Assembly: GCA_947631815.1 (NCBI GenBank)
Contig: CANRMT010000008.1
Location: forward strand, 1-46,711
DNA length: 46,711 bases
Origin: an uncultured Eisenbergiella sp.
GTDB taxonomy: Bacteria; Bacillota; Clostridia; Lachnospirales; Lachnospiraceae
Direction: 5' to 3'
Shown here: positions 34,663 to 43,158 of the stretch, one piece after another
Layout: the number at the start of each line of letters is the position of its first letter
How positions within the stretch are numbered: the first letter of the stretch is position 1
Position numbers and translations under genes: made by a program
The notes under the pieces: generated by a model
Database searches by the model: none
What the model was told of the DNA's origin: nothing
Seen by the model: the letters and a program-made list of their open reading frames with translations, nothing else

Positions 34663-34702
34663 ATTATATTGCATTTCGGGGCATTTCGCAAGAACTTGCG
34701 AA
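34663..34702 (-). promoter_or_regulatory. Promoter of the defence operon with palindrome
   Basis: On the minus strand TTGCGA (34686-34691), 17 bases and TATAAT (34663-34668). The palindrome TTCGCAAGAACTTGCGAA (34685-34702, 8-base arms) covers the -35 box, so a bound repressor would block the operon. The regulator at 34405 is the obvious candidate. Confidence 0.65.
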
Positions 34703-35079
34703 GGTTTTCAAGGATAGCTTTCTAATGACACTTCTCAAGGCTATTTTACGATAATAAATATATGATTATTAAAATTAATCCAAGTTTACACCCCATGGAA
34801 TCTTATCTTTTCCATTCTTGGTGGGTTTATCCCTCCATGATGTAAACAGAAACTTATCAAAACCATAAAATTCAGTTATCCGTGATGTAGTCATAAACAT
34901 AGTAGTCATCGAATACAATCTACTGTTTCAAACAAATCGCGACACTACGTATATAAATTTCCTTAAAATGAGGAAAACGGATTCATGATATCTCTCCACT
35001 GATTTTTCCTTACATACCTGCCCGTCAGCCTTTCGATAACAGCCTATATAAAATGATTAAAACATACATAAAAATATCT
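34703..35079. other. AT-rich intergenic region with small remnant frame
   Basis: About 377 bases with no established gene. On the minus strand 34775-34909 encodes 44 residues including ITEFYGFDKFLFTSWRD and KIPWGVNLD, preceded in another frame by DDYYVYDYITDN. This looks like a broken coding remnant, but I cannot assign it. No clear terminator seen. Confidence 0.3.
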
Positions 35080-36036
35080 TCAGAACCTACTATATTTGCT
35101 CATTAAACTCTCTATTTTCTCCCCATCAAGAAAAATAAGATTATTTTTTAAAGGATATTCTTGTATACCTTCAATTATTTTCTCAACTGCATTCAATGTA
35201 AATTTCCCTGAAATAGCAATAATAACTTTTGACATTCTTACTTTATTCCGTGAATACACATCATAGAATGGCATTGAAAAAGCATCTTTTGCCTGCGTAA
35301 TTAATTCATTTATATCCCCATTCGCACCTCCTGATACATCTCCATATTTTACCTGCACTCCATAATACTCATACTCGTCGAATTCTGTTCTTCTAGCAAA
35401 AGTAATATCTTTTCCAAATTCTTTGTTACCATGATTATACTTTACATTCACAAATCCTAACTTTCTAAAAAGCGGCAATAATATTTTAATTGTAAACTCA
35501 CTTTCTTTTTCGCAATCATCAATTTGCTGAAATGGCGAACCTAATGCAATATCTGTAGCACCCTCTATTTCTCCATATAATTGCTCTATATCCATTAATA
35601 AATCATCTATAGAATCTGCAATTATATTTGTACAATATTTTAGATAAATATAAGCACCGTCATCATCATAATAATCTAGCAAAATATCTCCTATTTCCCT
35701 AGATCGTTCTTCAATAATACCTTTTTTTGTTTCCATGAACAACTTTAATCCGACAACGCCATCCCAATGTTTCCTTGTAATCAATTCTTCATACCAAACA
35801 TGAAATTCTTTCTCACCTATACGCTTAAAATGTGCTGGAATTTTAATTACTACTGCCGCATCAGATTGTGATTCACAGATTTCAATATCAAAATTATATG
35901 GGATACTGGCTATATCCGTTCTTTTTAATACAGCAACTGGAACAGCTGCACTTTCTCCATCCTCTGAATATTCTTCTCCTTCAATTACAAACGAGGCTAA
36001 TCCAGCCACTTCATCATAAAACTCGACTTGAGACAT
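35080..36036 (-). CDS. Protein with Mrr-like nuclease domain
   Basis: Protein of 318 residues. The first 180 residues are unrecognised. The C-terminal part has LLPLFRKLGFVNVKYNHG, FGKDITF and YYGVQVKYGD; the Glu/Asp/QVK arrangement fits the Mrr-type PD-(D/E)XK restriction fold. It follows the SEFIR-domain gene after 94 bases, and both are AT-rich, so they probably form one unit. The AGGAGG site lies four bases before the ATG. Confidence 0.8.
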   Translation of the reverse strand: MSQVEFYDEVAGLASFVIEGEEYSEDGESAAVPVAVLKRTDIASIPYNFDIEICESQSDAAVVIKIPAHFKRIGEKEFHVWYEELITRKHWDGVVGLKLFMETKKGIIEERSREIGDILLDYYDDDGAYIYLKYCTNIIADSIDDLLMDIEQLYGEIEGATDIALGSPFQQIDDCEKESEFTIKILLPLFRKLGFVNVKYNHGNKEFGKDITFARRTEFDEYEYYGVQVKYGDVSGGANGDINELITQAKDAFSMPFYDVYSRNKVRMSKVIIAISGKFTLNAVEKIIEGIQEYPLKNNLIFLDGEKIESLMSKYSRF

Positions 36037-36130
36037 ACTTCCTCCTAATTTCTATTCTCCTTAGAAAACAAACTAATATTTGATATCCCTAGTAATTCAC
36101 TATAATACTAGGAAAAATGATAGCGCTATT

Positions 36131-37243
36131 TTATTTCTCTTTTGCTTTTTGCAATACCACTTTACACAAATCATTATCCTCTACCTCAAGTCCTGTTTTA
36201 AATGTTACTTTCTTCATTCGTATTGCATAATTAAAATCAATAATAAGATTACTTTCTTCAATCGGCTTCTTTGCATCTTTGATTCCAATTGGCATTAATA
36301 AATATCCAGAATCTTCTCTTGTAAGATATTGAAATAAATCTCTATTCTTTGAACCATTCAATTCGTCCATCCATTGATACCTACTAAAAGACGTAAGGAG
36401 TAATGCTTCTGGTTGCACTCCAGACGACACTGCTCGATTAATTGATTCTTCTATGTTCGGTCCGATATGGACAAAATATCCCTTGCCATAATTTCTTTCT
36501 TTATCAGTATAGACCCAACTATCTTGTGGAAATGGAGGTGTAACGTAATCAACTTTTATAAAATCATCCGCACAATTATCCTTAGCAGTCTTTTTCCAAT
36601 CTGTAAATATAGATTTCGCAGCTACATAATCACGATATAATAACCCCAATACTGGAACATATCCGGGATAAAACAAATATAACATACCTCTCCATTCAGC
36701 AGCATTCCATTTATCTAAATCAATTGGAGTTGAAAAAAACATTGTCTTTTGCTCTTTTTTAGGAAGAGGTCTTAAATTTCCAAGAGGCGGTTTTTGCGTC
36801 TTAGAAACACCTCGTAAACGCCAATATAGTTTTTCGAATCCTTCTTTTTTCCCAACATTATAATAGGTAAAGGACTTTAATGGAGTTAATATGTACTGTT
36901 CTTCCTCCTCCTCGAAAAAAACCGGGATAAACTTAGTATTAATTGTAGACGCATCATAAATATGCTGATATACTATGTTAACTTCCCAAGATATACCTTT
37001 TCCTTTATTGTCCGAATAACATTTTTCGTAATATGACTTACTGTTTGCAATTAAAACGAAATCAGAATTGTTAATCTGATTTTCCATCCAACGTGGCCAT
37101 CCCTCTACTGGGGCCTCCTCATACAAATCAATGTTTGCATCAATTCCCTCATTCCGTAAATGATTTGTAAATTCTAAAATTTTGTTTTCATATTCTACAT
37201 TTTGATGGCTATATGAAACAAATACTTTTGGATGTTCTGACAT
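36131..37243 (-). CDS. SEFIR-domain protein
   Basis: Protein of 370 residues. The N-terminal part (KVFVSYSHQNVEYENKILEF ... GIDANIDLYEE ... WMENQINNSDFVLIANSKSY) is a SEFIR domain, a TIR relative found in bacterial immune systems. The following 230 residues are unrecognised; they include WRGMLYLFYPGYVPVLGLL and a region near DSWVYTDKERNYGKGYFVHI that may sense a ligand. No membrane segments. AAAGGAG precedes the ATG. It is probably a defence effector or sensor working with the Mrr-like protein downstream. Confidence 0.85.
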   Translation of the reverse strand: MSEHPKVFVSYSHQNVEYENKILEFTNHLRNEGIDANIDLYEEAPVEGWPRWMENQINNSDFVLIANSKSYYEKCYSDNKGKGISWEVNIVYQHIYDASTINTKFIPVFFEEEEEQYILTPLKSFTYYNVGKKEGFEKLYWRLRGVSKTQKPPLGNLRPLPKKEQKTMFFSTPIDLDKWNAAEWRGMLYLFYPGYVPVLGLLYRDYVAAKSIFTDWKKTAKDNCADDFIKVDYVTPPFPQDSWVYTDKERNYGKGYFVHIGPNIEESINRAVSSGVQPEALLLTSFSRYQWMDELNGSKNRDLFQYLTREDSGYLLMPIGIKDAKKPIEESNLIIDFNYAIRMKKVTFKTGLEVEDNDLCKVVLQKAKEK

Positions 37244-37271
37244 AATATACCGCTCCTTTTCTATATCGTAA

Positions 37272-37489
37272 TTAAATCATTTTATAATATTTCAACGCAT
37301 TCTCTATGCTTCCACTTTCTCCGTTGTCGGATGCATCCTCGGCTATTTCAATTCTTCCACCGTATTAGGGGCATCGTACATCGGCCAGCTCAAATCTCTT
37401 TTTTACCTCTGCGACATATGCAGTATGTATTTTGAAACCGTATTTAGCTTCTATGTACTCCTTTATCATTTTGTAGGTCACTCGCCCTT
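37272..37489 (-). pseudogene. Broken C-terminal tail of rlmD
   Basis: After the rlmD stop at 37490 the minus strand still encodes, in the -1 frame, ESYKLKGRVTYKMIKEYIEA then KYGFKIHTAYVAEVKKRFEL. In another frame follow MYDAPNTVEELK, a stop, PRMHPTTEKVEA, and after a further shift IENALKYYKMI with a stop at 37272. From memory of clostridial homologues these pieces are the C-terminal extension of this enzyme. At least two frameshifts and one stop break it. The first shift is at a run of six A. Confidence 0.75.
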
Positions 37490-39028
37490 TTAGTTTATAA
37501 CTTTCCGCTTTTTTAACGATATATCAAGTAGTGCTTTCCCCGCGCCCTCGCCAAATTCAACTTTTATATTGATATGTCCATCTGGCCTTTTGCAGGAAAG
37601 CAGTACCACGGTCTCCACATTCCCCGTCCACGGGAACATATCCACCATCGCACACCTTACCGCCTCATACCCGTTTGCCAAAAACACCTCCAGATCCCGC
37701 GCCAGGCTGGTGGGCTTGCAGGAAATATAGACCAGCCCCGGCACGCCGTAATCGATGATCTTTTTCAGGGCCTTGGGATGCACGCCGTCCCGGGGCGGAT
37801 CCAGGATGATGAAATCCGGCTTCTCCTCGATGGTATCCAGCACCTTCAGCACGTCCCCCGCTAGAAATTCGCAGTTGTGAAGCCCGTTCAGGCGGGCGTT
37901 TTCCCGGGCGGCCTCCACGGCCGCCTCCACGATCTCCACGCCGATCACACGGTCCGCCACAGGCGCCATGAGCTGCGCGATGGTACCGGTGCCGCTGTAG
38001 AGATCGTAGATCACGCGCTTTTTCCTGGGCACGCCGTCCGCATCCGCCGTCTTTTCCGCCGACCCGTTCACGTACTCCCTGGCGGTCTGATAGAGCACCT
38101 CCGCCCCGTATGTATTGGTCTGGAAGAAAGAAAAGGTGGAGATCCGGAATTTCAGCCCCAGCAGTTCCTCGTAAAAGAAATCCTGTCCGTACAGCACCTC
38201 CGTCCGGTCGCTTTTCACCACGTCCGCCACAGAATCGTTCACGATATGGAGAATGCCCGCGAGCTTCCCGTCCAGGGGCAGGGAGAGCAGCCGCTCCTTC
38301 CACGGCTCCAGCGCCTCCTCCCGCTGACTTGTGGTCACCAGCGCCGCCAGGATCTCCCCGGTGCGGGCCGCCTTGCGCACCAGAAGATGCCGCAGATAGC
38401 CCTCATGGGTATAGCGGTGAAAAAACGGCGTGCCCAGCTCCTGAAAATAACGCAGCGTCTCCCCCAGGATCCGCCGGTAATCCGCGTCCACGATCCGGCA
38501 GTCCTCCACCGTCACCACGTCGTAAAAGCTCCCTTTTCTGTGCATGCCCAGCGCCAGCGGACCGTCCTTCACCTCGTCCCCGAAGGAAAACTCCATCTTA
38601 TTGCGGTAGCCGTAAACAACGGGGCTGGGGTTGATGGGTTCGACAGCGCAGGGCCGCTCCTGCTTTTCCAGCACCGGCTCCAGCAGCCTGTGCACCTGCT
38701 CTTCCTTGATCCGCAGGCTCTCTTCATAGGGCATGGAGATGTAGCTGCAGCCGCCGCAGATCCCGAAATGCGCACAGCACGCCCCCTCCTCGCCCAGCTT
38801 CGTTTCCAGCGGGGAGGGCGTCAGCACCTCCTTCAGGCGGCCTTCGCCCCTGTTCCTCCGCACCTTCGTCACCGCCAGCAGAACGCGCTGTCCGGGCAGG
38901 GCGCCCTTCACCTCGCAGTATTCCGCCCCGGCGTCCGTCTCTTCTTCCAATGGCTCCAGCCGCACCAGCGCCCGGTTTGGAAATTTCACATATTCCACGG
39001 TCCCCGTCCTGATCTGTCCCTTTTTCAT
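37490..39028 (-). CDS. rlmD: 23S rRNA (uracil-5-)-methyltransferase, tail lost
   Basis: RNA methyltransferase of 512 residues in the RlmD/RumA/TrmA family, which adds a methyl group to a uridine of 23S rRNA (or tRNA). It has an N-terminal TRAM domain (TGTVEYVKFPNRALVRLEPL), iron-sulfur cysteines in CAHFGICGGC, a SAM motif YDLYSGTGTIAQLM, FIILDPPRDG and the catalytic Cys in YISCKPTSLARDL. The catalytic part is whole. The start at 39028 (MKKGQIRTG) was chosen because earlier codons are antisense-like. The frame ends in a premature stop before the C-terminal extension. Which uridine is modified cannot be told. Confidence 0.9.
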   Translation of the reverse strand: MKKGQIRTGTVEYVKFPNRALVRLEPLEEETDAGAEYCEVKGALPGQRVLLAVTKVRRNRGEGRLKEVLTPSPLETKLGEEGACCAHFGICGGCSYISMPYEESLRIKEEQVHRLLEPVLEKQERPCAVEPINPSPVVYGYRNKMEFSFGDEVKDGPLALGMHRKGSFYDVVTVEDCRIVDADYRRILGETLRYFQELGTPFFHRYTHEGYLRHLLVRKAARTGEILAALVTTSQREEALEPWKERLLSLPLDGKLAGILHIVNDSVADVVKSDRTEVLYGQDFFYEELLGLKFRISTFSFFQTNTYGAEVLYQTAREYVNGSAEKTADADGVPRKKRVIYDLYSGTGTIAQLMAPVADRVIGVEIVEAAVEAARENARLNGLHNCEFLAGDVLKVLDTIEEKPDFIILDPPRDGVHPKALKKIIDYGVPGLVYISCKPTSLARDLEVFLANGYEAVRCAMVDMFPWTGNVETVVLLSCKRPDGHINIKVEFGEGAGKALLDISLKKRKVIN

Positions 39029-39070
39029 AAAGATCCGTTTCCTCATCCTTTCTGCAGCCGCAGACGTCAT

Positions 39071-39122
39071 AAAAAAAGACGCTCCGAAGACCGGCGGAAT
39101 GAAACACCTTCCGCCGGCGTCA
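39071..39122 (-). terminator. Terminator of the small membrane protein gene
   Basis: On the minus strand GACGCCGGCGGAA pairs with TTCCGCCGG and GCGTC, with a bulge in the second arm, and is followed by seven T. It lies about 60 bases after the stop at 39183. Confidence 0.75.
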
Positions 39123-39182
39123 GAACGTCCCGTTTCCGTGTCGGTCACTCCGGCCCTTTGCCGGAGCCTGCAGCCCCGAAGC

Positions 39183-39479
39183 TCACTCCGCCTTTTCCGT
39201 CTCCCCGGCAGGAGCCTCTTCCTTTTCTGCTTCGTTTTCTTCCTTTGTCTCTTCCTTCGTCTCCTCGGGCGCCTCTTCCTCCAGATCGTCGTCCTCGAAA
39301 TCGTCGTCGAAGTCATCCTCGAAATCGTCCAGATAATCCGGCGTCAGATAACGGTACACCGCATAGGCGATGGCAGCGATCATCACGACGGCCCCGACGA
39401 TGGCCAGGATCCAGATCACGCAGTTTTTCTTCTCTTCTTTTTTCTTCATCAGTTCCAGCAGTTCATCAATCTTAGCCAT
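39183..39479 (-). CDS. Small membrane protein with acidic tail
   Basis: Protein of 98 residues. A short basic N-terminal helix (MAKIDELLELMKKKEEKK) precedes one membrane segment (VIWILAIVGAVVMIAAIAYA, about 22-41), then a tail made almost only of Asp and Glu (DDFEDDFDDDFEDDDLEEE). It resembles short clostridial proteins of DUF4366-like type, function unknown. The start at 39479 has AAGGAAGG upstream. The region 39480-39620 up to the MgtC-like gene shows A/T runs only. Confidence 0.8.
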   Translation of the reverse strand: MAKIDELLELMKKKEEKKNCVIWILAIVGAVVMIAAIAYAVYRYLTPDYLDDFEDDFDDDFEDDDLEEEAPEETKEETKEENEAEKEEAPAGETEKAE

Positions 39480-39620
39480 ATTGACCTTCCTTTCGTTTGC
39501 GGGGTTAAGGATGCAAAAATGCTTCTTTTTTATCATACCACCGATCGCGTTTTTTTACTATAAAAAAATGAAAGTTCTGAAAAAGGAAAAACGCGTTCCC
39601 GCCGGGCCGCGCATCCCGGA

Positions 39621-40295
39621 TCAGATCTCCTCCATGTGCCGGACGCCCTTCAGCGAGCCCAGCCGGTCCAGGACTCTTTCATGGTCCACCTTATACGGCC
39701 CCTTCATCTCCACCAGCACGACGATCCCGCCGTTGTGCTCGTCCTTCTGCAGCACGGGCTGCATGTCGATCACGTGCAGGCGGTCCTCCTGACACTTCCG
39801 CAGGAAATCGTCGATCACGTCGCTGTTGTCAAAGTGGATGTACAGGCGGATATAGCCGAATTCCAGCCGCACCTTGTTGTCCAGCGGTTTGAAAAAGATC
39901 ATGACCAGCACCAGGATCACGCCGATCGTCACCGCGCCCTCATAAAAGCCCGCGCCCGCCGCCAGGCCGATGCAGGCCGCGGCCCACAGCGCGGCCGCCG
40001 TGGTCAGCCCGCGCACCTGATTGTTCCGGGTCACCAGGATCGTCCCGGCGCCCAGGAAGCCGATGCCGCTGATGACCTGCGCCCCCAGTCTGGCCGGATC
40101 GCCGCTCTGAAAAGTGGTGAACAGAAACTGGTTCGTCATCATGACCAGACAGGCCCCCAGACAGACCAGCACATACGTCCGAAATCCGGCGGGATGATTT
40201 TTACTCTCACGCTCCAGTCCGATGAGGCAGCCCACCCCGGCAGACAGAAGGATCCGGAGCACGATAGAAAACCAGTTCAGCTCCTGCAGATTCAT
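39621..40295 (-). CDS. MgtC/SapB-family membrane protein
   Basis: Protein of 224 residues with four or five membrane segments in its first 140 residues and a C-terminal ACT-like soluble part (VRLEFGYIRLYIHFDNSDVI ... VLVEMKGPYKV). Motifs GCLIGLERESKNHPAGFRTY and GIGFLGAGTI are typical of MgtC, which in enterobacteria helps growth at low magnesium. The role in Firmicutes is less clear. It starts 18 bases after the pcrA stop and likely shares its transcript. Confidence 0.92.
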   Translation of the reverse strand: MNLQELNWFSIVLRILLSAGVGCLIGLERESKNHPAGFRTYVLVCLGACLVMMTNQFLFTTFQSGDPARLGAQVISGIGFLGAGTILVTRNNQVRGLTTAAALWAAACIGLAAGAGFYEGAVTIGVILVLVMIFFKPLDNKVRLEFGYIRLYIHFDNSDVIDDFLRKCQEDRLHVIDMQPVLQKDEHNGGIVVLVEMKGPYKVDHERVLDRLGSLKGVRHMEEI

Positions 40296-40313
40296 ACCTT
40301 CTCCCTCTTTTCG

Positions 40314-42908
40314 TTATATTTTTTTCAGCTTGGCGAACGCGGCATACATGATCTTCTGCCCCGCCCCGTCAAACTGAATGGTCACTTTGTAATCCCTCGG
40401 ATCGTCCGCGATGGCCGTCACGGTACCGTCGCCGAACTTGATATGGCGCACTCGGTCCCCCACACCGTATTCCAGACTGCCCTTGACGCCCGTGCCCTTC
40501 TGCAGGCCGCTGACGCCCGACAGGCTGCCGATGCCCTGGGCGATAAAAGGCTTGTGCTCCGCTGCAGTGCGTTTGGGCCTCACCGACGCCTTTGGCTTTC
40601 CCAGGCCGCCGTAACCGGACGCCGTCTGTCCGAAGCCGCTGTTCCACCGGTTCCGACCGCCCTCCTGACTGCCGCTCCAGCCGCTTTGACCGCTGTCCCA
40701 GCCGTCCTGACTGCCGCTCCGGCCGCTTTGGCCGCCGTCCCAGCCGTCCTGACTGCCGCTCCAGCCGCTTTGACCGCTGTCCCAGCCGTCCTGACCGCCG
40801 CTCCGGCCGCTGTCCCATTTCCTGCGTCCGGCGCTCTTTTCCGCGCCGGGGCCGTCCGCATATCGGCCGTTTCGCGTCTCCGAGGCCGTTCCCCAGCCGG
40901 AAAAGTCCCCAAATCCTTTCCCGTCATCGCCGCCGAACGCCCCGCCGTCTTCCCCGAAGGAAAACCGTTTCGTCCCCGGCACGCGCTGATCCAGCAGGTG
41001 ATCCGGGATTTCCCGCACAAACCGGCTCACCGTGTTGTACTGCGTCTCCCCGTGCACCATGCGGGATCTCGCATAGGTGATCGTCAGATCCTCCTTCGCC
41101 CGGGTGATGCCCACGTAGGCCAGACGCCGTTCCTCCTCCACGGCGGTAGGATCGTCATCCGTGATGCTCATATAGCTGGGGAAAAGCCCGTCCTCCAGCC
41201 CCGCCAGATAGACGAAGGGGAACTCCAGTCCCTTGGCGGAATGCAGCGTCATCAGAAGCACCCGGTTCCTGTCCTCCTCTACGCTGTCGATATCGGCCAC
41301 CAGCGCCACCTCCGCCAGGAAGCCGGTCAGCGTGGCGTCCTCCACGGAGGCCTCATAGCCCACGACCTTGCTGACGAACTCGTCCAGGTTGTCGATCCGG
41401 TCCTGAAAATCCTCCTCATCAGAGTCCTCCAGCTCCTTCACATAGCCTGTGGTGTCCAGGATGTCCTTCACCAGCTCCTGCAGACTGTAAAATTCCAGCT
41501 TGGCCCGGAACGCCTGGATCATCGTCACGAAAGCGTCCAGCTTCGTGACGGCCTTGCCGATCCCCGGGATCTGATCCGCGCAGCGCAGGGCGTCATAAAA
41601 GCTGAGCCCCTGATCCTCCGCATAGGCCTGTACCTTGTTGAGGGTGGCGGCCCCGATACCCCGTTTGGGCACGTTGATGATGCGGCGGACCTGCAGATCG
41701 TCCAGCCCGTTGTCTATGGTCTTTAAGTAAGCCAGAATGTCCTTGATCTCTTTTCGGGAATAGAAATTCACGCCGCCCACCACATCATAGGGAATGCCCT
41801 CCATGATGAAGCACTCCTCCAGCAGGCGCGCCTGGGCATTGGTACGGTAAAGCACAGCGCAGTCCCTATATTCCGCTTCGTGCTGGCGGACGCGCCGCGC
41901 CACATCTCCGGCGATGAACTCCGCTTCCTCATGCGCCGTATCGAAGGGGCGGAAATGAATTGGGCTTCCGGTCCCCTTGTCCGTCCAGAGCGACTTCTCC
42001 CTGCGCTCCTCGTTATTCCTGATCACGGCGTTGGCCGCGTCCAGGATCGTCTGGGTGGAGCGGTAATTCTGCTCCAGGCGGACCACCGTGCATTCGGGAA
42101 AATATTTTTCAAAATCCAGGATATTGCTGATATTGGCGCCCCGGAACTTGTATATGGACTGATCGTCGTCGCCCACCACGCACAGATTCCGGTGCTTCTG
42201 GGCCAACAGCCGCACCAGCTCGAACTGCGCCGTATTCGTGTCCTGATACTCGTCCACCATAATATAAAGGAAACGCTCCTGATACCCCTCCAGCACGTCC
42301 GGGCACTTTCGGAACAACTCCACGGTCTTGCCGAGCAGATCGTCAAAATCCAGCGCGTTGTTCTTTTTCAGGGCGGTCTGATATTCCCTGTAGACCTGCG
42401 CGGTCTTCTGCTTCCCGAAATCGCCCCTGACGTTCCGCTCATACTCCTCCGGGCCGATCAGCTCGTTCTTGGCAGAAGAGATCGCCGCCAGCAGACTCCT
42501 CTCCTTATAGAGCTTGGTGTCCACCTGCAGCCGCCTGCACACATCCTTGATGAGGTTTTTGCTGTCGTCCGTGTCATAGATGGAAAAATTCGTCTCATAT
42601 CCGAGACGGTCTATGTATCTGCGCAGGATCCGCACACAGCAGGAATGAAAGGTGGACACCCATACCGCCTCGGAACCGTGTCCCACGATATCGTCCACCC
42701 GCTCCCGCATCTCTCCGGCGGCCTTGTTGGTGAAGGTGATCGCCAGAATATTCCAGGGGCGCACGCCCTCATGCTCGATCATCCAGGCAATCCGGTGGGT
42801 CAGCACCCTCGTCTTGCCGCTGCCCGCCCCCGCCAGGATCAGGACCGGTCCCTTCGTCTTGAAAACGGCCTCCCGCTGCCGGTTGTTCAGTGTATCGTAT
42901 ATGCTCAT
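40314..42908 (-). CDS. pcrA: ATP-dependent DNA helicase PcrA/UvrD
   Basis: Superfamily 1 helicase of 864 residues used in nucleotide-excision repair, clearing of RecA and plasmid replication. Walker A ILAGAGSGKTRVL, the DEYQDTN motif II, GDDDQSIYKFRGA, QNYRST and TLHSAKGLEF are all present. Near residues 690-750 is an insert of Gly/Ser/Gln/Trp-rich 14-residue repeats (DGWDSGQSGWSGSQ), encoded by 42-bp DNA repeats. The end has the tudor-like domain that contacts RNA polymerase (GDRVRHIKFGDGTV). The insert is unusual for the family. Confidence 0.96.
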   Translation of the reverse strand: MSIYDTLNNRQREAVFKTKGPVLILAGAGSGKTRVLTHRIAWMIEHEGVRPWNILAITFTNKAAGEMRERVDDIVGHGSEAVWVSTFHSCCVRILRRYIDRLGYETNFSIYDTDDSKNLIKDVCRRLQVDTKLYKERSLLAAISSAKNELIGPEEYERNVRGDFGKQKTAQVYREYQTALKKNNALDFDDLLGKTVELFRKCPDVLEGYQERFLYIMVDEYQDTNTAQFELVRLLAQKHRNLCVVGDDDQSIYKFRGANISNILDFEKYFPECTVVRLEQNYRSTQTILDAANAVIRNNEERREKSLWTDKGTGSPIHFRPFDTAHEEAEFIAGDVARRVRQHEAEYRDCAVLYRTNAQARLLEECFIMEGIPYDVVGGVNFYSRKEIKDILAYLKTIDNGLDDLQVRRIINVPKRGIGAATLNKVQAYAEDQGLSFYDALRCADQIPGIGKAVTKLDAFVTMIQAFRAKLEFYSLQELVKDILDTTGYVKELEDSDEEDFQDRIDNLDEFVSKVVGYEASVEDATLTGFLAEVALVADIDSVEEDRNRVLLMTLHSAKGLEFPFVYLAGLEDGLFPSYMSITDDDPTAVEEERRLAYVGITRAKEDLTITYARSRMVHGETQYNTVSRFVREIPDHLLDQRVPGTKRFSFGEDGGAFGGDDGKGFGDFSGWGTASETRNGRYADGPGAEKSAGRRKWDSGRSGGQDGWDSGQSGWSGSQDGWDGGQSGRSGSQDGWDSGQSGWSGSQEGGRNRWNSGFGQTASGYGGLGKPKASVRPKRTAAEHKPFIAQGIGSLSGVSGLQKGTGVKGSLEYGVGDRVRHIKFGDGTVTAIADDPRDYKVTIQFDGAGQKIMYAAFAKLKKI
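40665..40816. repeat. 42-bp tandem repeat inside pcrA
   Basis: Three full units (40665-40706, 40707-40748, 40749-40790) and a partial fourth. Each is 42 bp and encodes 14 residues with conserved DGWD, SGQSG and SQ blocks. Units 1 and 3 are identical; unit 2 differs by a few bases. The multiple of three keeps the frame whatever the copy number. Confidence 0.85.
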
Positions 42909-43052
42909 ATGCCTCTTTCTCCCTGGGCGCAGCCGACGCCCGGGTCCGTTCTCATCTACCGTTCATTTTACCAGATTCCGCCTTCGAAAACAACTGGAAA
43001 ACAGGCCATATGGAATTTTTGTTGGCCGCTGTCTGCGCCCGCACAGTCCGAT

Positions 43053-43138
43053 TCCCGCCTCCCGCATCCGCACGCCGAAACGGCCGCCGCGCACGGAGGC
43101 GGGGCGGCCGTTTCGGCGTGCGGATGCGGAAGACGGGA
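43053..43138. terminator. Long palindrome after the NMT1-type lipoprotein gene
   Basis: Arms of 34 bases (two mismatches) start TCCCGCCTCCCGCATCCGCA and mirror in 43105-43138, with an 18-base loop that can pair further. On the minus strand it lies 20 bases after the stop at 43159. No clear T tract follows. It resembles the arms around the 120-bp elements but has nothing inserted in its loop. Confidence 0.65.
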
Positions 43139-43158
43139 GCCGCGCTGCCGGGCACAGA

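Noticed and set aside
37490-37500. Programmed frameshift making a functional long RlmD
   Set aside because: The slippery run is present, but the downstream tail has further frameshifts and a stop, so decay is the better reading.
39029-39316. A longer rlmD start at 39316
   Set aside because: The extra 96 residues are Arg/Lys-rich antisense of the acidic protein gene and cross its terminator.
40665-40816. Repeats that could suggest a CRISPR array
   Set aside because: Units are head to tail without spacers and keep the pcrA reading frame.
39636-41726. A 696-residue plus-strand frame opposite the MgtC-like and pcrA genes
   Set aside because: Antisense shadow with Ala/Val/Pro repeats that mirror the 42-bp repeat; no ribosome site or family signal.
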